From Asterionellopsis glacialis (taxonomy: Eukaryota > Bacillariophyta > Plagiogrammaphyceae > Rhaphoneidales > Asterionellopsidaceae): DNA of 51,828 bases. Under the pieces are notes generated by a model. The model had not been told where the DNA came from. It did no database searches and saw only the letters and a list, made by a program, of their open reading frames with translations. Each line of letters starts with the position of its first letter. The stretch's first letter is position 1. The stretch lies in assembly GCA_014885115.2 (NCBI GenBank), contig WKLE02000957.1, forward strand, positions 1-51,828, given 5' to 3'. Of this stretch, positions 1 to 11,407 are shown piece by piece. Made by a program: the position numbers and the translations under genes.

Positions 1-62
1 AGTTCACCAAGTCTTTCCTTCTTCTGTCCCTATTGTCCTGGCCTTGAATTTACTCAAAATTG

Positions 63-1128
63 TTATCTCTTGTAAATTGCCTGTTCTTTTCTTGTCTCTT
101 GCAGCTTAGCTGTAGTTATAGCAATCAAAACCAAGGCACTTTGATCCTTTGCACTCAAACCCTGTTTCCCTAAATATGTGGATTGGGCAAAGTCATTCTC
201 CCAATCCAAAGAATTTTTTAAAGCTGCTTCCTCTCGTAAAGCCCTTTGCCCTCTATGTTTGTTGTTGGTGCTGGTTTCTTTGTGTGAGTAAGCTAACAAT
301 TGTATCCATTTTCATATCCTTCAGGATTGCAAGGTCCCCACATGATCAATGTCATGTAGCCTTCAAAAAACCTTCCTTCAGGACAAGTGAGTGTTGATTC
401 ATTACTGTCAACTATTTCATTTGGAGGGTTGTCATTGCTAGATTGATTACTAGAAATTTTGTAGTTATCATTATCATCATCATCATCCTCATGTAAATCA
501 ACATCAATGGCTTTGCTCTCATTGTGTTTGTCCTCCCACATACTCTGAAGAATGTGCTCTACAAAATCATCAAACTTATTACCCAAACTAAAGAAGCCAG
601 TCATTTCATCAAATAAATCTTTGGCGTATGCCAATGCTTTGACTCCATTCTTTTTGACTAGAACTGCTTGATTATAAATGGTCCTTCCTGACATTAAAGT
701 ACTGTGTACCTTTTTTTACTACTCTGAATCATTTGTTTTGTAATGTCTGATCCGGCAAAAGTCCTTTTTTTAAATCAAGAGACAATATATCCTTCAAGGA
801 TTTCTTAGGTGTTCCTACTGCTGATACTAGTAGAAGTATCATCCATTGATGGTGGCAGAACATCCTGAGTATCATAAAAGAGTTGAAATGGAACACCAGA
901 ACCACTAGCAAGCTGCTCTGCAAATCTGGTCTTAGACAAAGCACCAACTTTTCTGTGTACCATGTAATACATAGCAGTTGTTTGAGATTTTTTGTCTAAA
1001 TCCATTGAAACTTTCCTACCATCAACAGCATCACCACCCAGGCAAATCTGGTTGTATGCTAAAATTGCACAGCAATGTGGGAACTCCTTTTGGATAGAAG
1101 AAGGAATAGTATAGTTCTTACTAGACAT
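63..1128 (-). pseudogene. Degenerate coding remnant, unknown family
   Basis: Read on the minus strand, protein-like text runs from 1128 down to about 63 but changes frame at least twice. The first stretch (1128-805) has 107 codons. The next frame (about 830-729) carries a Lys/Leu-rich stretch that ends in a stop. A third stretch (694-293) contains a run of Asp residues. A fourth (299-63) has a charged, helix-like stretch containing LSAKDQSALVLI. No domain is recognised. The change of frame without convincing splice sites, and the position in the CpG-poor block, suggest a dead gene. An intron-containing live gene cannot be excluded, since minus-strand introns could join some of these frames. 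Confidence 0.35.
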
Positions 1129-3479
1129 GGTAACAAATACTGTAGCTTCTTTTGGTATATGGGAGGAATGATGATGACAAGAGTGATATCATTGATGTAT
1201 GTGCAGAACAAGATGCAGAAATAAAGCACCAGGAGCATCTCCTGTTCTGAGAAAGAACCAAAATACATTACTACACCAGTAAATTATGTGAAACACAGTT
1301 TTCATGCATTTGTCAAAATTTTGAAATAAAGGAATTTTATTGGTGTTGGTCGTTTAGGGGAAACTTTCGTTTTGATTTTGTTTTTGGATTATGGTAAGTG
1401 CAAATTTCTGTGGTCTGTGACAAAACTGAAAATGGTCTGTCAGTCATTCAAAACATGTTCAGTTTTGTTTTTGTTTTTGCCACACAATAAGGATCAGCCT
1501 GAATAAAATTGAAACTGATCAATTTTAGAAAAGTGTTGTAGCAAACTACAATTGTAAATTACATTTCAGAATAGTTTGTGCCTTGGAGAGTGTGACCCTC
1601 AATTGATTTTGTTTGATTAATATCCATGTCTTTTGATGTGGTGTGTTGTGGTAAAGCATGGACACAACAACATGGCCATAAAGCAGGGACAAACAACAAT
1701 AAACTTGAATATGTCATTGTTGATTTTTTAAAAGACGATCACTTTTAATTGCTCAAGATATTGATAATGGAGAGATCATTTACTTTGTCTTGGAGGTAAG
1801 AAGCATGTCATGTTCATCATTTCTACCATTCCTGTCATCATGACCTACTGCAGTGATCTTCATGCTTTCAAGATTTTGTGTTCTCTGCTTCTTGGGATTT
1901 TTCCAAAACATGTGTTCTTGTCTGTCCTGTATCCACAATTGAATATTGATTTTGATTTAAAAAATTATACATGAATGATATGAAAAAATTCCTAAGTAAG
2001 CCATTCACAAGTTGCTAAAAACATTAAGTTCTAATGAGAAATTGCCAGACAACCTGCACAGTCCTGAGCACCAGGTGGGCTGAAGTCACTATTTAGAACA
2101 GGGTTCTTATCCTAGTCTTACTCCCATGCATTGTGGAGTCTTTCCTGGCAGAACACAGAGTGCACAACCATGTATACTTTTCCATTTCTATATAGGTCTA
2201 TGTATGGTGGTACATCAATTTTGAACACACCACCACATTATCGTAGTGAATTATCACCTTGTCACTGCTGAATTGGATCAGATTGCTTTCTATACTTGCC
2301 TCCCTCTCCATCAGTTATAGTATTTTATCTTCTTCTTTTGTTTCACAGCACCCTCTCACTCCGTTGTCACAATGCACCACCACATTTAATACCCTTTCTA
2401 CCTTAACATTCCATGTAAGTAGTACTGTTGGTCCTTATTTCACCAGGCCTGTTGATGATTTGTCCTCATACCTGTCAAGAGATGCAGATTCAACAACAAC
2501 AACAACAACAAGATCCTCTGATGCTCCATATCCTCAGATTTTATCAAATTACAAGTATAATCTTGTCAGTGAGCACAGATGCCCAATAGCTGGACTTACT
2601 TCCTGCATTACTTCCACCTCCCTTTGTCATAGATCTAGAGTCTATCCTTAGATTTGACAACAAAATCTTTCAGACTCATGGAAATGGCATTGCTCCAGCA
2701 ATTTTGTTATTTGTTATCAAACTGGTGGTTTTCCATTGATACTATGTCTTCTATTGATACCCCATCTACAGCCAAATGCTTCTTCTCCTGGAGCCATCAC
2801 CTTTACACCTTCTAAACTAATTATATTCATTTTTCTTCCATTGATCAAAAGTCAAAGGCTTCATATAATTCTTTGAGTAAGTAGATTTGTCAGGTGTTTC
2901 AATATTACACCACCAACTGCAACTAGCAATGATTCTTGTATGCCCACACAAACCACTTGCTCTTCTGCTTTTGTAACATCACACCAACTGCACATGAATC
3001 CATACAGAATTGGTGTATTCCCTGGTTGACTAGTACCAATGCAAGATGATTAAAACCTTAAGGAGGAGGTATTTCAATTACCTCCCAACATCAATCAAAT
3101 AGAAAAAAATGGACTCCTATTAAACCATCTGCAGGTTTCTTCCCATTTGAGAAATCAACCATTCTGTTGACACTGTAGCTTGGTAGGCAGTGAAAGACAA
3201 TATAATTTTTGGACCAGTGTCAGCTAATGACATTAGTAGATACAGCACTGCCACCAGGATAACAGAATATAATGTATCTTGTCTAATATAGCAACAACAA
3301 AGCTAATTGTCAGTTGATCTCTACAATATAAGAGGCACAACAATGGCCCTCACCAAGACTGTTATTTTGATTATTTCCTGTTTGCACAAACAGCTCTATA
3401 TAAGCAATAAAATTGTTTGCTTTGAATATGTGGTCATTTAAACACACTGATTTCAAATCCAAATGATATTTTTTCCACT

Positions 3480-4952
3480 AGATACAAGTACAGGCCAAAA
3501 TAAGAAGTATACCTACCATCATTCACAGATCAGTGACATTTAAGTTTACATTGGACATTTTAGATAAAACTGATGATGATCTTGGCATTGTGGATTGTGA
3601 GACAAACAGGACATGGAATGAAAGCTTAGTAAATCAAAAGAGATGAAGAAACAAAAGTTTCTGATTGCTCTTTCCAACTCCAGAACTCTGCCAGTTCTTC
3701 CCATCTCTTGGAAAAAAATCAAATATATTGGATGATAGATCAGACCTGAATATCCAAGCCACAGTCAGACAATTGATCCCAGCATTCAAAGAGTACCAAC
3801 AAGTAGTGAATACACCAATATGATGTATCAATATATACTATATATTGTAATGGTGGTGTCCTACAAAAAGTTTAGCAAGATGAAGCTTTTGAAATGATTC
3901 CATGTCTCTGATATGAATAAGAATCAGGTCACAAACAGATTCTAATTTGTTGAACATGTTGGGGCAGTGGAGATCTGGTGCCATGCAAAAAATGCACTGA
4001 CACAAAAACAATTAATTTAGGTTTAGCATGCCTGGCCTGTCTAAGTATTAGCACCATGGGACAGCATTTTGTCCAGCATTACAAATTCCAATACTGGAAT
4101 TAACCAGAGTAGTAGAACTGTTTCGTTTGGTAGAGTACTTTATGCCAGCACAGATGAAAATCATTGCAGACAAATTAGCAGTATCACAATAAACCAAACT
4201 GGCTCTATTCCAGGATCAACTTAAAGACCCTATCCAGTCACTTGAAGTCTCTTTTATGCTTGGCAATAAATAAAATGGCTACATCTAACATCAAATCTGT
4301 GCTCATTGACCACTACCACAGTGCTCAACTTAAGGAACACACCATATAGACTAACCAACAATGGATCCAAGAAGTTTGGGAATGGGTGGACTGGAAGCAC
4401 TTCTCTTCAGATCTACAACATCAAGAACTGCAGTAGGTGACACAATGATGTCAATCAACAATAGTATGAATGTACCGTGTTGCACTGATATCACGGACAA
4501 AGCACATGCAGTGACATGCCATATCCAAGATGCATCATGGACAAAGCACGTGCAGTGATGCTCCACAGCAGCAGGACTCCGATTGTGATGCATCAGGTTG
4601 CAGTGATGCACCATCACTCTGTGACAGTACGACTCCAGTCATGACACCAAACAGTTGATCCAGCGGGCGTTTGTTGGCTGCTTTGGAGAGTTTGGTTCAC
4701 ATGGTAAAACCAAACTCTACTGGATATAAACCCTAAGCAGATCATCTGTAGGATCCCATACTCAAAACAGGTGTCAAAGACAAACCAGTAAATAGCCATC
4801 AAACATATCCCACAACCATGCAATGGAGATACTTCAATACCACTATTCAAGACAAGATGCAAGATACATACCAGTCCCTCTATGCCTGGATAATCAATCT
4901 GCAAACAGCTATTCAAGAAATTGAAAAGCAAATAATCAGAATATCATACGAT
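3480..4952 (+). pseudogene. Degenerate coding remnant, possible retroelement ORF
   Basis: Plus-strand frames give coherent protein-like stretches interrupted by stops. One is at about 3487-3644, one at about 4079-4272 with in-frame TAA codons, and one at about 4274-4415 with an in-frame TAG. The last contains WIQEVWEWVDWKHF. A further stretch lies at about 4746-4952. Several stops are TGA, as expected from CGA by CpG decay. From memory, many diatom reverse-transcriptase-type ORFs carry a W-x-x-D-W-x-x-F-like segment near the C-terminus. That likeness is the only basis for the retroelement label, so the family is uncertain. No RT catalytic YxDD box or integrase motif was found. Confidence 0.35.
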
Positions 4953-5571
4953 GGATAACATGGTATGATGTATGATATTGACATAAGATTTATATGATAT
5001 GAATCTCTAAACATACAGTGTGCTCGGTCTTTCTGTTTTCCTCCAGGTTCTGGTTTCAGAACCACCAAAAAGCACATGTCCAACTAGTAGATTAGCTACT
5101 GGTAGTTTATTAATGGATTTAAAGAATTTATTTAAATCACCATAAAAAGTCAATGTATTGTACAAGAATTTGACCATCCATCCCATGTTTGATTGCTTTT
5201 CAATAAATTGGGTGTTGTCAAATTATGACAGAAAATTATTCCTTAGGTAATTAGATGTATACATGCATCAATTAGAAGGGTGGTGGTTGGTTCTTGGTGA
5301 TGAAAAGATGGTACCCTTGTTGAAGGTGTGCAGTGTTTCAGTTCAATATTTTTCAGACTATCCTCTCTTATTTTGGGTTCTGTAGTATGAAAGACTTGTT
5401 GTTCTTATCTACTTTTCATAAAGGATTGCTTTCTCATAAAATTATATCCATATTGATACCTTGGTGGTCTTCAAACTCTTGGGATAGCTTGAACATTGAC
5501 AGAGACTTGATTTGGGACATCAGTTGACTGAAGAATTACCTTGCTTAAAACCTTGTAAGATTCTCTCATCA

Positions 5572-5657
5572 GAGATCTTCCCCCATTGTATCCTGTTGAG
5601 GATTCCTCAACACCATGATGAGGATGGCATCTCTTGGATACAATGGGGGAAGGTCTC
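5572..5657. repeat. 22-bp inverted repeat (hairpin) at the edge of the CpG-poor block
   Basis: Arms at 5572-5593 and 5636-5657 are reverse complements over 22 bases with a single T/G difference, which would still pair as a wobble in RNA. The spacer is 42 bases. The arms contain CCCCCATTGTATCC and its complement. The hairpin sits just where CpG frequency returns to normal, so it may be a transposon end or a small foldback element. No target-site duplication was seen. Confidence 0.75.
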
Positions 5658-5954
5658 CCAATGCCCAATGACCGTCGCGTTCGTACCATCGTCGAATGCT
5701 TCACAATTTGCAAAAATCATGATTGTTGTGTACCTGTACATTTTCAACAAATGCATGCATTTGGGGGAGCTCAAACAAGACAGTCAACTTCAGTTGGAGG
5801 AGAGGCTGGCGACAAACTTAAAGCATGACAATAATAATGACCATTTGCTGATGTCATCCTACTGAATCAACGGAAATGCTCCCCTACCGGTATGTATTTT
5901 CCGCCTATTCAATCCTTGTAAAAAGAAACTGAAATTGAAACGAAATGCAAGTCG

Positions 5955-6110
5955 GGTTCACCTCTACAATACCTGTACAGAGTACGAGTACATTAGCAGC
6001 AGGTACAGGTACTTACTGTACCAGGTACTTAGTACAGCTAACTTTCAACGAGAGATGAGTACCTGGTACAGGTACGAGTACAGTTATCTGCTACTAGTAC
6101 CTTGTGCTGG
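5955..6110. repeat. GTAC-rich dispersed repeat cluster upstream of the lipase gene
   Basis: Between about 5955 and 6110 the sequence is dense in GTAC, GGTACAGGTAC, GTACCAGGTAC and similar words, many of them self-complementary. The cluster ends about 110 bases before the lipase start codon. The same vocabulary recurs between other genes in the window. It could be promoter-proximal or simply repeat DNA that tolerates this site. Confidence 0.65.
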
Positions 6111-6220
6111 TAAACTGTTCAGCGAAATATCTTTGCTTGCATTCCAATCGTCTTTACACTACGAATCCATCATTTCTCTAGAGACGACCTACAGTAACTT
6201 CTTTGAACTTCGATCGCACG

Positions 6221-7497
6221 ATGGGAAACTCTGAATCAACTCCAGCACCACCTCCAGTGGCTTCAGCGGAATCGCAATATCCTCCCAAAAATGATTTCAC
6301 TTGGCCTGAAAACCTGTATATCGAAACCCGGGACATGGGCGCTATGTCGTTCCTCATCTACACATGGTCGTACGTTTTGGATACACTTGGAGATAGCATG
6401 CCTAAGAAGGATCATTGGACTGCCCAAGATGTGAACAAGCTAATTGGTGACAACAAGAAAAAACTCCAAGATGGAAAACATGGGTCCGACTTTTCCGATG
6501 ATTCAAAGACCTATGATTCTCTCCAATTGTTGACGGATCGTCACGGAGATGGCTTAACTCTGGAAACATTTGATGCTGATTATCAAACGAGTGAGTTGGT
6601 CTTTGGCGTTGGCAGGGACGACGCCAATAAACGAATTACCTTAGTTTTTCGCGGTACCACAAACTCTCTTGCATTACGTTCCAACTGGTCTGCAAACCTT
6701 GATATCGCCAAAACGAGCGAACCAGTTCCTGAGATTTTGAAGGGAAAAATTAAGAACGAAAAGATTCGATTCCACGAAGGATTTCATGGTATGTGCTTTA
6801 CTGCTGATGGCGTTTTACCGTTTCCATATCGAGCGTATTGACATTGTATTGACAAAAACTGTTAATCTAATCTTTCTTCTTGACGCACTGCGTTTTTCAA
6901 TTTCTAGAATACATGAATAACAAGACAAAAAATCCCGATGACGACAGCGACACAACTAAAAAGAACCAAATTCTTTCTTCAGTGAAAGCTTTACTGAAGA
7001 AGCACCCTGATTACAAGGTCTACGTAACAGGACATTCTCTTGGTGCTGCTCTTTCAACTATGGCAGCTTACTATCTCAGTATTGATGATGAAATTCCAAA
7101 GCCTGTGACATGTATTAACTTTGCTTCACCACGTGTAGGTGACGCAGGATTCCTTAATGCTGTGCGAGTTTTGGAAAAGGAAGGAAACTTACGTCATTTA
7201 CGTGTTGTGAATGAGAATGATACAATTACTGTCGCTCCCTCTATCGGATTTAAGCATGTTGGTATCATGATGAAGCTCCACGAAGCAAAGCGTAAGGACA
7301 TTGAGATTTCGTATCCCAAGGCTAATGAAAGTTATGGTTCCTGGTTAGGCCGTGCATGGGATATGTCTATCCCCGCAAGTTTGAATATCACCTATGACCA
7401 TGGAGAGTACCGTGAACGTGTTGAGACTCAAAAGGATGAAATCGAGAAATTAGACTTGAACAAATTGTATCAGGATGCCGACTTGACTGGTTTTTAA
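6221..7497 (+). CDS. Class 3 (alpha/beta hydrolase) lipase
   Basis: Predicted 385-residue lipase of the Lipase_3 family, which hydrolyses ester bonds of acylglycerols or polar lipids. Two exons, 6221-6788 and 6908-7497, are joined across a 119-nt GT-AG intron (phase 1, completing a Glu codon). The nucleophile elbow is GHSLG with Ser233. The Asp is probably D294 (NENDTITVAP) and the His H354 (YDHGEY), giving a full triad in family order. The chosen ATG gives an N-terminus of MGNSES, which fits the N-myristoylation pattern (Gly2, Ser6). There is no signal peptide, so an enzyme tethered to the cytosolic face of a membrane is inferred. The Pro-rich stretch after it is probably a linker. Substrate cannot be told from sequence. 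Confidence 0.9.
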
Positions 7498-8864
7498 AAA
7501 ATAATCAGATTGTACTGACATCAAGAGGAAGAAAATAAGAAAACACGTGAGAAAATCGACCAAAAAAATCCATCCTAAAGAAAAAAAATGGTCCAAGTAT
7601 GAATGGAATGGATTTGAAATGTTATTTGTTTTATTTGTAGTTTTGTGCATAAAAAAGTTATGATATGATGAAAGTTTTGATGCATTTTTTTTACAAATCA
7701 TCTGGAATATGTTTCACAAGTATTTGTACATGGTGCCAACAGAAATTCAGCTATTTTTTTTGGTAATTAACTTGATGTGAACGTAGTACAAAGATTTTTT
7801 ATTGTTTTCAGCTACTCTAAAGCACAGGGAGTGAGAAGAAGTCTTTCGTCACTTCTTTCAGCGAGCAAGTGGCGAGTTCGACTCTTGTTTGGACTTTCGA
7901 TCTAAAATCGAAAATCGGTCCGAGATGTCTAGGACTCACATGTCCCTTTGTTCTTTTCCAATGACCGTCCCGTGACGTAATGGTACCTGGTACCCCGTAC
8001 CAGTACAAGGTGCAGTAGGTACACCTACTCACGAAAGTTCCAAAAGATACTTAAGGAGTATCATTTTTATGAAATCAAGTACAAAAGACAAAGCACCGAT
8101 GAAAAGGTACCGTACCAAGTACCAGAGGTACCATCATAACCATTATTGAGTACCCTGGTACAGGTACGGTAGATTCATTTGAATGCGAATCTTTGTGTCC
8201 GGGCATTTAGCAGTACTAGTGGGCACAATTACCGTACCAAGGTACCTGGGTAACCGTTGACATGACAACAAGTTCATGATCTTTTATTTTCAAATTATTT
8301 GTTCTGAACGCACTGATGAGACTATTCTTCATCGGGTCTGTTCTCGTCCAGCCTGTTCTCGAGCCAGCAAATCAAAACGATGTACCAGGTACTGTTGACC
8401 CAGGGTTAAAAGTACTGGTACCTGGTACAATCGGTACCAGCACTAGTACCGTACCTGGTACATAAGTAAGGTACCAGGTACTTCCTTGAATACCAGGTAG
8501 ATAGGACCTCTACGTTGGACTACCAGGCGTTTGGTCATCATGTTGTGTGTCTTGTTTCGACAAGCAAGAAGATTCTTTTCTTGTTGTTGTCTTGTTGTCG
8601 TGTTGTCGTAATTCGGGCGACTGGCGGTAGTCTGTCTCTAGTAGATTAGCGATAGAAAGAGCGCGAGTTCTGTTCTCTTCTTTACATCTGACGGACACAG
8701 AAGCGAACGACACGAGAACAAGAAGATAACGAGAGTTCCCTCTTCAAACACTACAGTAGAGTTAAGACTGCAGTGTCTATTCCTTCACTAACTTGGGCAC
8801 ATTGCTCAGAAGCACTTGTATCCGGACGACTCATTCGGAATTAATACTTTATTCTTATTAGAGA
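7498..8864. repeat. Intergenic region with dense GTAC repeat cluster
   Basis: No gene is seen in this 1.4-kb gap. From about 7980 to 8490 the sequence is packed with GGTACC, CTGGTACC, GTACCAGGTAC and GTACCGTACC words on both strands. The sequence at 7800-7975 and 8500-8860 is ordinary, and small open frames there look accidental. The cluster ends about 370 bases before the next start codon. Confidence 0.6.
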
Positions 8865-10018
8865 ATGTCAGGTAATGATGAGGAAGTAATGCCCGCGTGG
8901 GCTGTAGAGGAACCCAAAAGGTAAGACAGACGATGGATGTTTGATTTCTAATAATTGGATGATATCAAGATGTAAATTTGAAAAAGACAGAATTAGAAGA
9001 TTATAGAATTAAGCAATGTACGATATGATACGATACGCTTATGTGTGCGAAGAAGTGTGGCGTTTTCTTTCATTACTTTTATATTACAACAGTATTTTGT
9101 CTTTGAGATGGATCCAACTTTTTTCTACACAACTAATTTTATTAGACTCTATGTTTTTCCTTCCTCATTTCATGCATAAGTAGTGGAGTTAATGAGACAG
9201 AAAGCGACAATGAAGGTGAAAGTGCCCCTCTATTTGGATCAGGAAAACTATCTTTGCATGATGAAGATGAAACAGTACCTTTGGCGTACGGTGCAATCCA
9301 AAAGAAGCCTAGTAACGATGAAGTTGCAAAGGAAAAGAATTGGCTTGAAGAGGATGATCATGATGACGATGACATCGAGAGTGCTCCATTATCGCCACCA
9401 GATGATGAACTAAAAGATTCCAAGGACAATCAAGGAGAAGAAGAAGTAGAATCAAAGAATCGTACGCCTAGGAAAGGTGTCTGTTTGAGCTTATTTCATG
9501 TCTTGGAGTTTATGGGGATTCTTGCATCTATTGGATTACTGGCAACTCAAGCATTACCTTTATTTTTCATTCCAATGGAAGAAATTGGATTACTACAATT
9601 AGCACTTCGAATGTATGTGTCCATGTTTTGTCTCAGTATTATTTTAGTTGAATTCAGTGTGCCCTTCCCATTCATACGAGAAAGTAAGATATTGCAATCT
9701 TACTTTTCAAGAGGATTCATTTATTCCTTTATTGGTCTGATTGGGATGGAAGAATCGTACGCTGTGACAGTGAAAGCCCTCACAGTAGACCCCGGTGCAG
9801 TCGCACACCAATACGATGCATTGCATATCTCTTGGGCACCACTCTTTATCCTTGCTTCCTCGTGGCTCATGGTGGTAAGTGGTGTCATTTACATGTTGTT
9901 GGGCATATGTTGTATGAAACGACTTCGTGATAAATTGCGTAAAACATATGAAAAGAAAATGAAACGTTACAATGAACGTAAGAAGGAGAACCATAAGAAG
10001 AAGAAACATAAGAACTGA
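8865..10018 (+). CDS. Four-TM membrane protein with acidic N-terminus (possible COPI-associated/TVP18-like)
   Basis: A short first exon (8865-8920, 18 codons plus 2 nt) is followed by a 260-nt intron with a good GTAAGA donor and an AAG acceptor, then exon 2 (9181-10018), giving 297 residues. Residues 1-115 are acidic, low-complexity and probably cytosolic. Four hydrophobic segments follow at about 120-146, 156-178, 193-208 and 236-262. The C-terminal 35 residues are very basic and end in KKKKHKN, which could be a KKxx-like ER/Golgi retrieval tail although the last residues are not canonical. The layout, with RGFIYSFIGLIG in TM3, recalls the COPI-associated/TVP18 group, but the resemblance is weak. 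Without the intron the frame lacks an upstream ATG, which supports the spliced model. Confidence 0.7.
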
Positions 10019-10249
10019 ATTTAACGAAAAACACCAAATTTGAATATTGTACATCCTGGAGTTATCTGAATATTTTTATTACATGGAACAACCAGTCAAT
10101 GGCTCCATAATATACAACATGATGATATTCGTATTGGAGATAAATCCATTTTAAAAACTTCTAAAAAGTAAACGTAAACATTACACGTAGTTCTATCATT
10201 GTTCCAAATAATCATCGATTATTAAAAAAGAGAGACAGGAAGTACCTTT

Positions 10250-11316
10250 TTATTCTTTGGTGGTATTCGGATCTTGAAGAGAATACAAATCTCGTCGTTT
10301 CTGTGACATGACAGGGATACCCGTACGCATTTCTTGAACCTTACCAAGATCAAGATCAACTACAACTAGTGATTCCTTTTCATCACATGTTGCCAAAACA
10401 TCTCCCCAGGGCGTAATTGCTGTCGAGTGACCCCAAGCTGTATAGTGTGGATACTTTCCACTACTCGTCTCGTCGGCTTCCTCTTGAGTTGTTCGAGCTG
10501 GGGAAGCTGTCAACACATAACATTGATTATCCACAGCTCGAGCTCGTTGTAACAACTCCCAATGAGCAGGTCCTGTTGTTAAGTTAAATGCACCAGGGTA
10601 CACCAAGATATTACATTTATGTTTTTCCCCAAGAAGGAGAGCGTATTCGGGAAAGCGAATGTCATAGCTATACACAGAAAGATCAAAAAAGAAAAAGATA
10701 AGAGAATTTCTTCGAAAGAGAAAAAGATAACTTTCATCGACACTTTTTTACAGAACATTGGATACAATAGAACGATAAGAACATACCAGATTCCTACACC
10801 AATCATACCAAATGCTTCACCACCATCAAAGGCTGTTAATCCTTCTCCAGGACTTAGTGTATCACTTTCTCGGAATGTAATACCACCTGGAACATCAATA
10901 TCAAAAAGATGAACTTTCCGATGTTTTGCTACAACTTTCCCCTCCGGTGAAAATACCAAGCATGTGTTGTAAATCTGATCATTGTCAATTTCAGGAATAC
11001 TCCCACCAATAATCCACATTTTATGTTGACGGGAAAGATCCATCAATAGCTGAGCCGACGAAGACGATTCTCCTTTGGTCGTTGTAGAGGTATCACCCAC
11101 ATTCGGTAGAATTTCAGCATAATCACCAAATGCACTTGTGGCATATGGAGAATTCCATATTTCTGGAAGGACAGCCAACTTTGCTCCTGCATCAGCTGCC
11201 TTTTCAAGGTACGAAGTTGCCGTCTTTTTATTTAATTCCTTATCTTCTGTCACCTTGAATTGACAAAGAGCTACTCGAGCCGTATTGGTGCTTGCAACAT
11301 TCGACGACGAAGACAT
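10250..11316 (-). CDS. NIT2: Omega-amidase / nitrilase-superfamily protein NIT2
   Basis: Two exons on the minus strand, 11316-10787 and 10667-10250, are separated by a 119-nt GT-AG intron and encode 315 residues. The protein shows the carbon-nitrogen hydrolase triad: E52 (LPEIWNSPY), K134 ([13 protein letters not shown]) and C177 (GVGICYDIRFPE). These motifs match eukaryotic NIT2 almost word for word. NIT2 hydrolyses alpha-ketoglutaramate and alpha-ketosuccinamate to the keto acid and ammonia. The codon of catalytic Cys177 is split 2+1 by the intron, so only correct splicing gives an active enzyme. The chosen ATG lies 5 bases from an assembly gap. An upstream targeting exon could be hidden there, because the frame stays open beyond the gap. 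Confidence 0.93.
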
Positions 11317-11321
11317 GAAGC

Positions 11322-11407
11322 NNNNNNNNNNNNNNNNNNNNNNNNNNNNNNNNNNNNNNNNNNNNNNNNNNNNNNNNNNNNNNNNNNNNNNNNNNNNNNN
11401 NNNNNNN
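11322..11407. other. Assembly gap (86 N)
   Basis: A run of 86 undetermined bases lies directly 5' of the NIT2 start. It may hide 5' UTR, an intron or an N-terminal targeting sequence. The sequence on its far side (11408-11730) reads open on the minus strand but does not look like a convincing presequence. Confidence 0.99.

Larger units (their letters stand above)
1..5640. other. CpG-depleted block of decayed, probably transposon-derived DNA
   Basis: Reading by eye I find only about 17 CG dinucleotides in 5.6 kb, where base composition (roughly 35% G+C) would predict around 170. The next 600 bases (6181-6780) alone hold about 31. TG and CA are abundant. No intact gene is present: coding-looking stretches on both strands are broken by stops and frame changes. 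The change at about 5640-5670 is abrupt, with several CGs in one line. Established background: methylated transposons in many eukaryotes, diatoms included, lose CpG by deamination. My inference is that this block is an old methylated repeat. The left edge lies outside the window. A short open frame at 2259-2651 (+) rich in Ser/Thr is not convincing as a gene. Confidence 0.7.

Noticed and set aside
2259..2651. Open frame of about 130 codons on the plus strand
   Set aside because: It is Ser/Thr-rich low-complexity text inside the CpG-poor block, with no recognised domain; low CpG and low stop frequency explain it.
5333..5865. Overlapping short frames on both strands before the lipase
   Set aside because: They run across the inverted repeat and the CpG boundary and have no protein features.
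7800..7900. GAGTTCGACTC resembling a tRNA T-arm
   Set aside because: No A box, acceptor stem or anticodon arm can be paired around it.
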